A DNA stretch of 28,754 nt, from the NCBI RefSeq assembly GCF_002093745.1, contig NZ_MTSB01000032.1, forward strand, positions 1 to 28,754, read 5' to 3'. Positions 17,826 through 26,870 of the stretch are shown one piece after another. A model generated the notes under the pieces. The model did not search any database. It saw only the letters and a list, made by a program, of their open reading frames with translations, and was not told where the DNA came from. A program made the translations under genes and the position numbers. Origin of the DNA: Pseudomonas graminis (GTDB lineage Bacteria; Pseudomonadota; Gammaproteobacteria; Pseudomonadales; Pseudomonadaceae). Each line of letters starts with the position of its first letter. Position 1 is the stretch's first letter.

Positions 17826-18649
17826 GTGAACTGCCTGCGCAACAAGCGGCTGAGCTGGTCGGCGAGCAGCACCAGCAACAGGAAGGTCAGCAGCATGCTC
17901 GCCACTTCATCGCCAGCAAACATGCGCATCGACAGGTCAATCTGCTGGCCCAGTCCGCCCGCGCCGACAAAGCCCATCACCACCGAAGCACGCACCGCGC
18001 ATTCCCAACGATAGACGGTGTAGGACGTCAGCTCGGCGGCTGCGTTGGGCAGGATGCCGTAAGCCAGCGCGGCGAGCCGTCCACTGCCTGATTGCAGCAA
18101 CGCATGGGCCGGGCGCGGGTCCGCTGATTCGTAAATCTCGGCGTACACCTTGCCCAGCATGCCCGCGTAAGTGATGGCGATGGCCAGTACGCCGGCCGTC
18201 GGGCCAAGGCCGACCGCGCGCACGAACAGCAGCGCCCAGACGATTTCCGGCACGCTGCGCAGGAAGATCAACACCCCGCGCACCGGCCAGCGCAGGCATT
18301 GACCAGGCCAGCCAGGCCGACCGCCACGCGAGGCTGCCGACAAAGACAGTGCCTTGCTGGCGAGCAGGCTTGCCGGTACGGCCAGCAGCATGGCCAGCGT
18401 GATGCCCGCCGTGGCGATAGCGAGGGTTTGCAGGGTGGCATCCAGCAGCAGACCGAGGAATTCGGGGGCGTGTGCGACAGGCCAGAACCCGGCGAGGAAA
18501 TGGCCCATCGTTCTGGCGTTATCGGCGTGCAACAGCACAAACGGATTCAGTTCGGCCAGACGAATGCCCGGCCAGAGCAGTGCGATGGCCAGCAGCGTCA
18601 GCAGCAGGCGCGGCACCGCCGCCGGGTCGCGTCGGTCCCGACTCAGCAT
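17822..18649 (-). CDS. PhnE-type ABC transporter permease (first of two), putative selenium oxyanion importer
   Basis: This permease of 275 residues is paralogous to the next gene. It shares the order of an N-terminal hydrophobic helix (about residues 14-28), a central EAA-like region with [14 protein letters not shown], and the closing [21 protein letters not shown] segment of about 15 residues rich in G, P and R (around [10 protein letters not shown]) sits between helices and is absent from its partner. It overlaps the ATPase gene by 7 bases and the second permease by 4, so the operon is translated as a coupled unit. Two permeases of this type are typical of PhnE1/PhnE2 systems. Transported substrate is inferred from context. 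Confidence 0.88.
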   Translation of the reverse strand: MLSRDRRDPAAVPRLLLTLLAIALLWPGIRLAELNPFVLLHADNARTMGHFLAGFWPVAHAPEFLGLLLDATLQTLAIATAGITLAMLLAVPASLLASKALSLSAASRGGRPGWPGQCLRWPVRGVLIFLRSVPEIVWALLFVRAVGLGPTAGVLAIAITYAGMLGKVYAEIYESADPRPAHALLQSGSGRLAALAYGILPNAAAELTSYTVYRWECAVRASVVMGFVGAGGLGQQIDLSMRMFAGDEVASMLLTFLLLVLLADQLSRLLRRQFT

Positions 18650-19440
18650 CGCGGCGTCCAGGCTGTTTCTGCAATACCCGAAACAGGCTGAGGGCTCAGT
18701 TGTTCATTGGCATACAGCGTGTCGAGATGCGGCCGTTCGACCTCGTTGGCGGGGAGGTCAAAGTGGATACGCCCGTCTCGCACACCGATGATGCGCGGAA
18801 AGTGCGCCAGCGCCAGTTCCACCGCATGCAGGCTGGCGACCAGCGTCACGTTATGCTCGATGGCGTGCTGACACAGCAGCGCGAGGGTGTGATCAGCCAG
18901 GCGCGGGTCCATCGCCGAAACCGGTTCGTCAGCCAATAGCAATTCAGGCGCCTGATACAAGGCGCGAGCAATACCGACGCGTTGCAGTTGACCACCGGAC
19001 AATTGCTGGCAGCGTTCGAACAGTTTGTCCGCCAGGTCCAGACGTGCGAGCACCGCACGTGCGCCGGGCACGTCGAGCGGATTCAGCAGGTTCAGCAGGC
19101 TTTTGCCCAGCCCCCATTGGCCCAGTTTGCCCGCCGACACCGCAGTGATGACTCGCTGGCGCGCCGGTAACGGCGGCGCCTGATGAATCAACGCTACACG
19201 GCTGCGCAAATGCTGGCGCTGGCGGCTGGAGAGTTGCCAGGGATTTGTCCCCAGCACCTCCAGGTGTCCGGCGCTGGGTGGCAGCGCGCTGGCCAGCAGG
19301 TTGAGCAAGGTCGTCTTGCCAGCGCCGGACGGCCCGATGATCGCCACCCGCTCACCGCGACTGATGCTCAGATCGAGACCGCGCAGCGCCTGTGTACCGT
19401 TGCTGTGGCGCAACTCGATACCGGACAGGCGCAGGGTCAT
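18643..19440 (-). CDS. PhnC-type ABC transporter ATPase, putative selenium oxyanion importer
   Basis: This cytoplasmic ATPase of 265 residues powers the importer. All nucleotide-binding motifs are intact: Walker A GPSGAGKT at 36-43, Q-loop Q87, signature LSGGQ at 147-151, Walker B LLLADEP at 167-173 and the switch His in ASLHAVEL. After the core there is a tail of about 35 residues ending TAWTPRC. It overlaps the binding-protein gene by 4 bases and the first permease by 7. It belongs to the phosphonate-type group (PhnC-like), but no phosphonate lyase gene is in the window, and the divergent selD and mnmH favour selenium uptake. Confidence 0.9.
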   Translation of the reverse strand: MTLRLSGIELRHSNGTQALRGLDLSISRGERVAIIGPSGAGKTTLLNLLASALPPSAGHLEVLGTNPWQLSSRQRQHLRSRVALIHQAPPLPARQRVITAVSAGKLGQWGLGKSLLNLLNPLDVPGARAVLARLDLADKLFERCQQLSGGQLQRVGIARALYQAPELLLADEPVSAMDPRLADHTLALLCQHAIEHNVTLVASLHAVELALAHFPRIIGVRDGRIHFDLPANEVERPHLDTLYANEQLSPQPVSGIAETAWTPRC

Positions 19441-20288
19441 TTCAGCAGGTCGGCGGCGCGTGCGGCTTCCTCGATGCCCTTGTAGTTCTCAGGCTTTGTT
19501 TCGATGAAGCGACTGGCCGCCTGAAGATCGAGAATCGCCTTCTGTTCCGGGTTGGCCGGGTCGAGGTCAAGGAACGCCTTTTTGATTTTCGCCGCCAGCG
19601 CCGGGTCGAGGCTGCCGCGCACGGTCCAGTTGTAGTCGAAATAGGTGGGCGTGGTTTCGAAGACGTGAACCTTGCTGGTGTCGACCTTGCCGCTGGCGAC
19701 CAGTTTGTCCCACACGCTGGCATTGAGTACGCCAGCGTCGACCTTGCCCGCCTGAACCCAGGCGGCAGTCGCGTCATGTGCGCCGGAATAGGCGACACGG
19801 CTGAAGAACGTCTCCGGTTTGATGTTTTCCTTGAGCATGAAGTAGCGCGGCATCAGGCTGCCGGACGTGGACGACACCGAACCAAAGGCGAAGGTCTTGC
19901 CCTTGAGGTCGGCGAGGGTCTTCACGTTCGGGTCGGAGGTGATGAATTTGCTGGTGAACTTGGCGTCCTGCTCACGCTGTACCAACGGCACAGCGTTGCC
20001 GGTCTTGAGGTTGACCTGAACAAAGGTGAAGCCGCCCAGCCAGGCCATGTCGAGGCGATCGGTGGCAAGTGCTTCGACCACGGCGGGATAGTCCGCTACC
20101 GGCACGAACTCGACTTTCATGCCCAGCCGTTGCTCCAGGTAAGCCCCGAGCGGTTTGAACTTGCGCAGCAGTTCGGTGGGCGCTTCGTCCGGAATGGCCG
20201 AGACGCGCAGGGTGTCGGCCGCATGGCTGGTCAGCGCGGAGAAGGACAGGGCAAGGCCGGCGGCGAGCGCCAGGGTACGCTTGAGCAT
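19437..20288 (-). CDS. PhnD-like periplasmic binding protein, putative selenate ABC transporter
   Basis: This is the periplasmic substrate-binding protein of the ABC importer, with 283 residues. The frame is open back to 20354, but the ATG at 20288 has GGAGAA with a 5-base spacer and gives a clean signal peptide ([23 protein letters not shown]). The mature start, [21 protein letters not shown], and the later [16 protein letters not shown] are typical of the PhnD/phosphite-type fold. I recall a named subfamily, the putative selenate-binding proteins, defined by co-occurrence with SelD; this protein fits because selD is divergent, 224 bases away. It is first in the minus-strand operon, so its promoter lies in the shared gap. 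Phosphonate, phosphite or another oxyanion remain alternatives. Confidence 0.88.
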   Translation of the reverse strand: MLKRTLALAAGLALSFSALTSHAADTLRVSAIPDEAPTELLRKFKPLGAYLEQRLGMKVEFVPVADYPAVVEALATDRLDMAWLGGFTFVQVNLKTGNAVPLVQREQDAKFTSKFITSDPNVKTLADLKGKTFAFGSVSSTSGSLMPRYFMLKENIKPETFFSRVAYSGAHDATAAWVQAGKVDAGVLNASVWDKLVASGKVDTSKVHVFETTPTYFDYNWTVRGSLDPALAAKIKKAFLDLDPANPEQKAILDLQAASRFIETKPENYKGIEEAARAADLLK

Positions 20289-20372
20289 GGAAGTTCTCCG
20301 GTGCAATGGCGGAAAAAGGGGAAAGGCGCATGGGGTGAGCACGCAGCGCTTCACAGGGCGGGTGTGCGGGGG

Positions 20373-20378
20373 ATTATA
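20373..20378 (-). promoter_or_regulatory. Candidate -10 box of the ABC importer operon
   Basis: On the minus strand the sequence reads TATAAT at 20378-20373, a perfect -10, about 85 bases before the binding-protein start. I could not find a convincing -35 at 16-18 bases upstream, so the promoter may need an activator or be weak. Confidence 0.4.
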
Positions 20379-20447
20379 AGAGGCATGGCGAGAAAGGCCA
20401 GTTCATCAGACTCTACGGACGAGAGCGCAACCGGCGGGCGACGCGGT

Positions 20448-20477
20448 TTGCGCTGAGACCGGAACAGCCCCTAGACT
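20448..20477 (+). promoter_or_regulatory. Candidate selD promoter (TTGCGC, 18 bp, TAGACT)
   Basis: TTGCGC at 20448-20453 and TAGACT at 20472-20477 are 18 bases apart and lie 35 bases before the selD start. This would be a moderate sigma-70 promoter giving a short leader of about 30 bases. It lies in the 224-base gap shared with the divergent importer operon, so both directions could share a regulator. Confidence 0.4.
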
Positions 20478-20512
20478 CCGCAGCCTGTTTCCCGGTTACC
20501 GAGAGTGTCGCG

Positions 20513-21547
20513 ATGAACGAGCCAATCCGCCTGACCCAGTACAGTCACGGAGCAGGGTGTGGCTGCAAGATTTCCCCCAAGGTGCTGGACGTGATCCTCG
20601 CCGGCAGCGGCGCTCAGAACCTGGACCCGAAACTCTGGGTCGGCAATACCTCCCGCGACGATGCCGCGGTTTACGCGCTGGACGACGAACGCGGCGTGGT
20701 CTCGACCACCGACTTCTTCATGCCCATCGTCGACGACCCGTTCGACTTCGGCCGCATCGCTGCCACCAATGCAATCAGCGACATTTATGCGATGGGCGGC
20801 GACCCGTTGATGGCCATCGCGATTCTCGGCTGGCCGGTCAATCTGCTGCCGCCCGAAGTGGCCCGCGAAGTGATCCGGGGTGGCCGTGCCGTGTGCGACG
20901 CTGCCGGTATCCCGTTGGCCGGCGGGCATTCCATTGATGCGCCGGAGCCGATCTTCGGCCTGGCCGTCACGGGCGTGGTGCAGAAAAAACACATGAAGCG
21001 TAATGACACCGCCAAGGCCGGCTGCACGCTGTACCTGACCAAGCCGCTGGGCATCGGCATCCTGACCACCGCCGAAAAGAAGTCAAAGCTGCGCGACGAA
21101 GATGTCGGTCTGGCGCGGGACTGGATGTGTACCCTGAACAAGCCGGGCAGCCGCTTCGGCAAGCTGGCCGGTGTCGCGGCGATGACCGATGTCACCGGTT
21201 TCGGCCTGCTCGGGCATTTGGTGGAAATGGCCGATGACGCAGGGCTGACCGCTCGTCTTGATTTCGCCGCCGTGCCGCGCCTGCCCGGTGTCGATCACTA
21301 CATTGCCGAGGGCTGCGTGCCGGGCGGCACATTGCGCAATTACGAAAGCTATGGCGACAAGATCGCTGCGCTGAGCGATGCACAGCGCGACCTGTTGTGC
21401 GATCCGCAGACCAGCGGCGGCCTGCTGGTCGCGGTCAGCCCGGAAGGTGAGGCAGAGTTCCTGACCCTGGCTGCCGAACTGGGCCTGCTGCTCAACCCTA
21501 TCGGCACACTGCTTGAGCGACAGACCCACGCCGTCGAGGTGTTCTGA
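20513..21547 (+). CDS. selD: Selenide, water dikinase (selenophosphate synthase) SelD
   Basis: SelD makes selenophosphate, the cellular selenium donor, from selenide and ATP. The protein has 344 residues. The N-terminal catalytic loop is [12 protein letters not shown] with C16, C18 and K19, matching E. coli C17, C19 and K20; both positions are ordinary Cys, not selenocysteine. [29 protein letters not shown] and [11 protein letters not shown] bind ATP and metals, and [10 protein letters not shown] and [10 protein letters not shown] mark the C-terminal AIRS-like domain. The ribosome site is weak (GAGAG at 20501-20505). It shares its last base with mnmH (TGATG), so the two are coupled. It is divergent from a PhnD-type importer. 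No selA, selB or selC is in the window, so the selenium visible here is headed for tRNA. Confidence 0.97.
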   Translation: MNEPIRLTQYSHGAGCGCKISPKVLDVILAGSGAQNLDPKLWVGNTSRDDAAVYALDDERGVVSTTDFFMPIVDDPFDFGRIAATNAISDIYAMGGDPLMAIAILGWPVNLLPPEVAREVIRGGRAVCDAAGIPLAGGHSIDAPEPIFGLAVTGVVQKKHMKRNDTAKAGCTLYLTKPLGIGILTTAEKKSKLRDEDVGLARDWMCTLNKPGSRFGKLAGVAAMTDVTGFGLLGHLVEMADDAGLTARLDFAAVPRLPGVDHYIAEGCVPGGTLRNYESYGDKIAALSDAQRDLLCDPQTSGGLLVAVSPEGEAEFLTLAAELGLLLNPIGTLLERQTHAVEVF

Positions 21548-22647
21548 TGGCCGACAACAGCAACGACTACCGCGCACTGTTCCTCAACGACGTGCCCATG
21601 ATGGACGCGCGCGCACCGGTCGAGTTTTCCAAAGGCGCGTTTCCGGGCGTCATCAACCTGCCGCTGATGAACGATATCGAACGTCAGAAAGTGGGGACCT
21701 GCTACAAGCAACATGGCCAGGAAGCTGCCATTCAGCTCGGGCATCAACTGGTCTGCGGGCCGGTCAAGGACGCGCGTGTCGAGGCCTGGGTCGAGTTCGC
21801 CCGAACTCACCCGAATGGCTACCTGTACTGCTTTCGTGGCGGCCTGCGTTCACAGACCGTGCAGCGCTGGCTGAAAGATGCCGGTGTTGAATACCCGCGC
21901 ATCCTTGGCGGTTACAAGGCGATGCGCACCTTCCTGCTCGACACCCTGCACGAGGCTGTGACCGAATGTGATCTGGTGGTGCTCGGCGGCATGACCGGCA
22001 CTGGCAAAACCGAGGTGCTGACGCAACGGCCCAACAGCCTGGACCTGGAGGGCATTGCCAACCATCGTGGTTCCAGCTTCGGCAAGCGCGCCACCGGGCA
22101 ACCGGCGCAGATCGATTTCGAGAACCGCCTGGCCATCGACCTGCTCAAGAAACGTGCGGCAGGCATCGAACAATTCGTGGTGGAAGACGAGAGCCGTCTG
22201 GTCGGCAGTTGCAACGTGCCGCTGGAGTTGCACCAGGCCATGCAACGCTGCCCGATGGTCTGGCTGGAAGACAGCTTCGAGCACCGCGTCGAGCGCATTC
22301 TGGGTGATTATGTGGTCAACCTGTGCGCAGAGTTCATCAGCGTCAAGGGCGAAGAACTGGGTTTCGGGCTGTTCGCCGATCGCCTGTTGCAGAGCCTGAA
22401 CAACATCCACAAACGCCTGGGCGGCGAGCGTCATCAGCGTTTGTTGACACTCATGCAGGCTGCGCTGGAAGAACAACAGCGCAGCGGCGCGGTTGAGCTG
22501 CATCGGGGCTGGATCGAAGGCCTGCTCGGCGAATACTACGACCCGATGTACGCCTATCAGCGTGAACAAAAAGCCGCGCGGATCGAGTTTGCGGGCAATC
22601 AGCAGGAAGTGTCGGGCTACCTGAGTGAGCGTGCATCGCAGCGCTGA
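21547..22647 (+). CDS. mnmH: tRNA 2-selenouridine synthase MnmH (SelU, YbbB)
   Basis: MnmH replaces the sulfur of 2-thiouridine at the wobble base of tRNAs for Lys, Glu and Gln with selenium, using selenophosphate and passing through a geranylated intermediate. The protein has 366 residues. The N-terminal rhodanese domain begins [18 protein letters not shown] and carries the active Cys C95 in [10 protein letters not shown]. The P-loop domain has GGMTGTGKT at 147-155. VEDESRLVG and [14 protein letters not shown] are typical of the family's C-terminal half. Start and the selD stop share one base. The product of selD is the substrate of this enzyme, so the pair is a two-step pathway. Confidence 0.96.
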   Translation: MADNSNDYRALFLNDVPMMDARAPVEFSKGAFPGVINLPLMNDIERQKVGTCYKQHGQEAAIQLGHQLVCGPVKDARVEAWVEFARTHPNGYLYCFRGGLRSQTVQRWLKDAGVEYPRILGGYKAMRTFLLDTLHEAVTECDLVVLGGMTGTGKTEVLTQRPNSLDLEGIANHRGSSFGKRATGQPAQIDFENRLAIDLLKKRAAGIEQFVVEDESRLVGSCNVPLELHQAMQRCPMVWLEDSFEHRVERILGDYVVNLCAEFISVKGEELGFGLFADRLLQSLNNIHKRLGGERHQRLLTLMQAALEEQQRSGAVELHRGWIEGLLGEYYDPMYAYQREQKAARIEFAGNQQEVSGYLSERASQR

Positions 22648-22675
22648 TGGTTTTTAGCAGGCGGACAGGGATGCC

Positions 22676-23440
22676 ATGAACACAGTCTTCGATTTCTACC
22701 ACACCCTCGGCTGGGGCCTTTCGGCGCTGGTCTTCGGCACTTTTCTACTGGCCGGCACGGTCAAGGGTGTCATCGGCCTCGGCTTGCCCACGGTGGCAAT
22801 GGGCTTGCTGGGGCTGGCCATGCTGCCACCGCAGGCCGCGGCCTTGCTGATCATTCCGTCAGCGTTCACTAACGTCTGGCAACTGGCTATCGGCGGCAGC
22901 CTGATCCCTTTGCTGAAACGCCTCTGGCCGATGCTGATCATGATCTTCATCGGCACGTGCGCCGGGGCGTTCTGGCTGGGCATGAGCGGCAGTCATTCAA
23001 TGACTAGGGCATTGGGCGGGGCGCTTTTGCTCTACGCGCTGAGCGGCCTGTTTCTGCCGACCTTTCAGGTGTCGCCAACGGCCGAGCGTTGGCTCGGGCC
23101 GTTGGGTGGCCTGGTCACCGGGGTCATCGCATCGGCCACCGGCGTGTTCGTGATTCCCGTGGTGCCTTATTTGCAGGCGTTAGGGCTTGAGCGTAATCAA
23201 CTGGTGCAGGCGCTCGGGCTGTCGTTCACCGTCTCGACCGCCGCACTGGCGGTCGGCTTGTCATGGAACGGTGCGCTGGGCGGTGCCGAACTCGGCGCAT
23301 CCTTGCTGGCGCTGGCGCCCGCGTTACTGGGCATGCTGCTTGGCCAGCGGCTGCGGCAACGGATAAGCCCCGTGCTGTTCAGGCGTGTGTTCTTTATCGG
23401 AATGGGGCTGCTGGGGCTGCATTTGTTGATCAAGGGTTGA
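22676..23440 (+). CDS. TSUP-family (TauE/SafE-like) membrane transporter
   Basis: This integral membrane protein of 254 residues has about eight hydrophobic helices. The family hallmarks are the paired repeats GTVKGVIGLGLPTVAMGLLG (N-terminal half) and GLVTGVIASATGVFVIPV (C-terminal half). Characterised TSUP members move sulfite, thiosulfate, sulfoacetate or other organosulfur anions; the substrate here is unknown. It starts 28 bases after mnmH behind CAGGG at about 22666-22670, so it is probably co-transcribed with selD-mnmH. That context suggests a sulfur or selenium anion, for example sulfite or selenite efflux or uptake, but this is inference. A terminator follows at 23475. Confidence 0.88.
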   Translation: MNTVFDFYHTLGWGLSALVFGTFLLAGTVKGVIGLGLPTVAMGLLGLAMLPPQAAALLIIPSAFTNVWQLAIGGSLIPLLKRLWPMLIMIFIGTCAGAFWLGMSGSHSMTRALGGALLLYALSGLFLPTFQVSPTAERWLGPLGGLVTGVIASATGVFVIPVVPYLQALGLERNQLVQALGLSFTVSTAALAVGLSWNGALGGAELGASLLALAPALLGMLLGQRLRQRISPVLFRRVFFIGMGLLGLHLLIKG

Positions 23441-23474
23441 TCGTGGGCGTCATACAGGCAGATCAATGGCAGCG

Positions 23475-23497
23475 AGCCCGTCGCTGGACGGGCTTTT
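23475..23497 (+). terminator. Rho-independent terminator of the selD-mnmH-TSUP unit
   Basis: AGCCCGTC at 23475-23482 pairs with GACGGGCT at 23487-23494 around loop GCTG, followed by TTTT. It lies 35 bases after the transporter stop and 15 bases before the end of the convergent ispB gene. Confidence 0.8.
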
Positions 23498-23511
23498 GAC
23501 TCTGCGGGCTG

Positions 23512-24480
23512 TCAGTGAGTGCGGGCGACGGCAAACTCGCTCAGTTCGACCAGCGCGTCCCGGTACTCGCTGGGCGGCAAGGCGTCCAGGCAGGCAATGG
23601 CGCGGGCGGCGTAGTCGCGGGCCAGTTGTGCGGTGTAATCAAGCGCGCCGGCACTTTCCACGGCATTGCGGATGCTTTCCAGGTCTTCAAGACCACCTTT
23701 CTGGATCGCCTGACGAACCAGCGCTGCCTGTTCCGGGCTGCCTTCGCGCATGGTGTAGATCAGCGGCAGGGTCGGCTTGCCTTCGGCCAGGTCGTCACCG
23801 ACGTTCTTGCCCAGTGTTTCGGCGTCGCCACGGTAGTCGAGCAGGTCATCGACCAGTTGAAAGGCCACGCCCAGGTGATCACCGAACGTGCGCAATGCTT
23901 CGCTCTGCGCTTCGGAGGCGCTGCACAGGGCGGCGGCGCTGTGAGTCGAGGCTTCGAACAGCATGGCTGTCTTGCCGCGAATCACTTCCATGTAGGTTTC
24001 TTCGGTGGTGCTGGCGTCGCGGATCTTGGACAACTGCAGCACTTCGCCTTCGGCAATGATGCGGGTCGCCTTGGACAGAATCTTCATGACTTCCATCGAA
24101 CCCAGCTCAACCATCATTTCGAACGAGCGTGAATAAAGGAAGTCACCCACCAGCACGCTGGGCGCGTTGCCCCACAGCGCATTGGCGGTGGACCGGCCAC
24201 GGCGCATGCCGGACATGTCGACCACGTCATCGTGCAGCAGGGTGGCGGTGTGCAGGAATTCAATGGTGGCGGCCAGCAGACGGATGTCATCGCCTTCACG
24301 GCCCAGCGCCTTGCCGCACAGCAGTACCAGCAAGGGGCGCAGGCGTTTTCCGCCCGCCGACGTGATGTAATCGCCGATTTTCGAGACCAGCGGTACGCGC
24401 GACGTCAGTTGCTTTTTGATGATAAGGTCAACGGCACTAAAGTCGTCCGCCACCGCGCGATAGAAGGCTTGGGGTTGCAT
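23512..24480 (-). CDS. ispB: Octaprenyl (polyprenyl) diphosphate synthase IspB
   Basis: IspB extends farnesyl diphosphate with isopentenyl diphosphate to build the side chain of ubiquinone (probably C45 in Pseudomonas). The protein has 322 residues from the ATG at 24480 (MQPQAFYRAVADDF). A GTG three codons earlier, at 24489, is closer to GGAG (3 bases) and is a possible alternative start. The first Asp-rich motif is LLHDDVVD with the aspartates at 84-88, followed by RRGR; the second is QLVDDLLDY at 208-216. GGKRLRPLL at 43-51 binds the pyrophosphate. It is divergent from rplU-rpmA, a standard order in gammaproteobacteria, and convergent with the TSUP gene. Confidence 0.94.
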   Translation of the reverse strand: MQPQAFYRAVADDFSAVDLIIKKQLTSRVPLVSKIGDYITSAGGKRLRPLLVLLCGKALGREGDDIRLLAATIEFLHTATLLHDDVVDMSGMRRGRSTANALWGNAPSVLVGDFLYSRSFEMMVELGSMEVMKILSKATRIIAEGEVLQLSKIRDASTTEETYMEVIRGKTAMLFEASTHSAAALCSASEAQSEALRTFGDHLGVAFQLVDDLLDYRGDAETLGKNVGDDLAEGKPTLPLIYTMREGSPEQAALVRQAIQKGGLEDLESIRNAVESAGALDYTAQLARDYAARAIACLDALPPSEYRDALVELSEFAVARTH

Positions 24481-24559
24481 CAGCGACACGTGCTCCGGAT
24501 AGGTTGCGCCGCATGCTAGGTTGCGGGGTAGAGCGTGTCAAGGTATGACGACCCGCCTC

Positions 24560-24588
24560 TTGCAACCCGCCATTGCCTTGCGTACAAT
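24560..24588 (+). promoter_or_regulatory. rplU-rpmA promoter and structured leader
   Basis: TTGCAA at 24560-24565, a spacer of exactly 17, and TACAAT at 24583-24588 form a strong sigma-70 promoter. Transcription would start near 24595 and leave a leader of about 125 bases before rplU. That leader has a small stem, CTCTT at 24675-24679 with AAGAG at 24686-24690, about 30 bases before the start codon. It may take part in ribosomal-protein feedback, but that is not shown by the sequence. Confidence 0.7.
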
Positions 24589-24720
24589 CGCGCACCCTAA
24601 CTTTCCTGGGCAGCACCTGCCTTACGCAATTGCAAACGGGCCGTTCCAGCCCCATGCAGCCATGCCAGCCGATACTCTTCTTATAAAGAGCTGGGTGAGC
24701 AGGATTTTCGGAGAAATACC

Positions 24721-25032
24721 ATGTACGCAGTAATTGTTACCGGTGGCAAGCAGTACAAAGTCGCCCCAGGTGAATACCTGAAAATCGAAAAACTGGAAAT
24801 CGCTACTGGCGAATCCGTCACGTTCGACCGCGTTCTGCTGGTTGGCAATGGCGACGACGTCAACATCGGTGCTCCAGTTGTTGCTGGCGCCACCGTTGTG
24901 GCTGAAGTGATCTCGCAAGGTCGTCACGATAAGGTTCGTATCATCAAGTTCCGTCGTCGTAAGCACCACATGAAGCGTATGGGCCACCGCCAGTGGTACA
25001 CCGAGATCAAAATCACAGGTATTCAGGCTTAA
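24721..25032 (+). CDS. rplU: 50S ribosomal protein L21
   Basis: L21 binds 23S rRNA in the large subunit. The protein has 103 residues, the family's usual length. It starts [20 protein letters not shown] and has the conserved basic segment [18 protein letters not shown] near residues 74-91. The start is set by GGAG at 24709-24712. It is transcribed with rpmA 32 bases downstream, from the strong promoter at 24560. Confidence 0.98.
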   Translation: MYAVIVTGGKQYKVAPGEYLKIEKLEIATGESVTFDRVLLVGNGDDVNIGAPVVAGATVVAEVISQGRHDKVRIIKFRRRKHHMKRMGHRQWYTEIKITGIQA

Positions 25033-25064
25033 TTCAGCCTAATCCTCATTTGGAGAATTGACTC

Positions 25065-25340
25065 ATGGCACACAAAAAAGCTGGTGGTAGTACCCGTAAC
25101 GGGCGCGACTCAGAAGCCAAACGCCTTGGCGTGAAGATGTATGGCGGCCAGGCTATCATCCCTGGCAACATCATCGTGCGTCAGCGCGGTACCCAATTCC
25201 ACGCTGGCTACGGCGTTGGCATGGGCAAAGATCACACCCTGTTCGCGAAAGTGGAAGGCGTGATCAAGTTTCAGGTCAAGGGCGCCTTCGGTCGCCGCTA
25301 CGTGAGCATCGTTCCGAAGACTGAAGTCTCCGCAGCGTAA
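25065..25340 (+). CDS. rpmA: 50S ribosomal protein L27
   Basis: L27 sits at the peptidyl transferase centre, its N-terminal tail reaching the tRNA ends. The protein has 91 residues, about six more than E. coli, owing to a C-terminal extension (PKTEVSAA), which I recall for syringae-group L27. The conserved start [20 protein letters not shown] and the central [17 protein letters not shown] are intact. TTTGGAG at about 25049-25055 is its ribosome site. It is second and last gene of the rplU operon; a 12-bp hairpin terminator follows. Confidence 0.98.
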   Translation: MAHKKAGGSTRNGRDSEAKRLGVKMYGGQAIIPGNIIVRQRGTQFHAGYGVGMGKDHTLFAKVEGVIKFQVKGAFGRRYVSIVPKTEVSAA

Positions 25341-25354
25341 TCATGCAGTTGCTT

Positions 25355-25386
25355 AAAAGCCCTGTCTTGCGACGGGGCTTTTTTGT
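25355..25386 (+). terminator. Rho-independent terminator of rplU-rpmA
   Basis: A 12-bp stem (25355-25366 with 25371-25382, one G-U pair) closes a TTGC loop and ends in a run of T to 25384 and beyond. It lies 15 bases after the rpmA stop. Confidence 0.92.
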
Positions 25387-25410
25387 TTGTAGAGGTAGAG
25401 AGGCAGGTGA

Positions 25411-25506
25411 GTCTCTTGCAAAACTGTTTGTGCGGGCTGTTGTGATGTTGACCTCTGGGGTCGCTGGTTTCTGATCGGTATCGCAACGCTCATTTTTGCA
25501 AGAGTC
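25411..25506. repeat. 96-bp element with 13-bp terminal inverted repeats, MITE-like
   Basis: GTCTCTTGCAAAA at 25411-25423 and TTTTGCAAGAGTC at 25494-25506 are inverted copies with one mismatch (11 bp are perfect), enclosing 70 bases. The element lies between the rpmA terminator and obgE, where the obgE promoter should be. No target-site duplication is obvious in the flanks. It may be a miniature or remnant of an insertion sequence, or a chance pairing. It contains a small GACC/GGTC stem near 25450-25462. Confidence 0.45.
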
Positions 25507-25514
25507 TTATGTAA

Positions 25515-26780
<1,266 letters not shown>

Positions 26781-26798
26781 TTGCTTGAAGTAAACTTG

Positions 26799-26828
26799 AA
26801 CGCCGCTACGATTGTTAGCGGCGTTTTT
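26799..26828 (+). terminator. Rho-independent terminator between obgE and proB
   Basis: AACGCCGCTA at 26799-26808 pairs perfectly with TAGCGGCGTT at 26816-26825 around a 7-base loop, followed by TTT. It should end most obgE transcripts, so proB probably has its own promoter in the short gap or depends on read-through. Confidence 0.9.
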
Positions 26829-26870
26829 GTATCCCGAATTTGAAAACTCTCTGGCTAAGGTTGGAAGAAG

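Noticed and set aside
19392..20456. 354-codon plus-strand frame opposite the binding protein
   Set aside because: Antisense to a protein with a clear signal peptide and fold; low-complexity G/V/R content.
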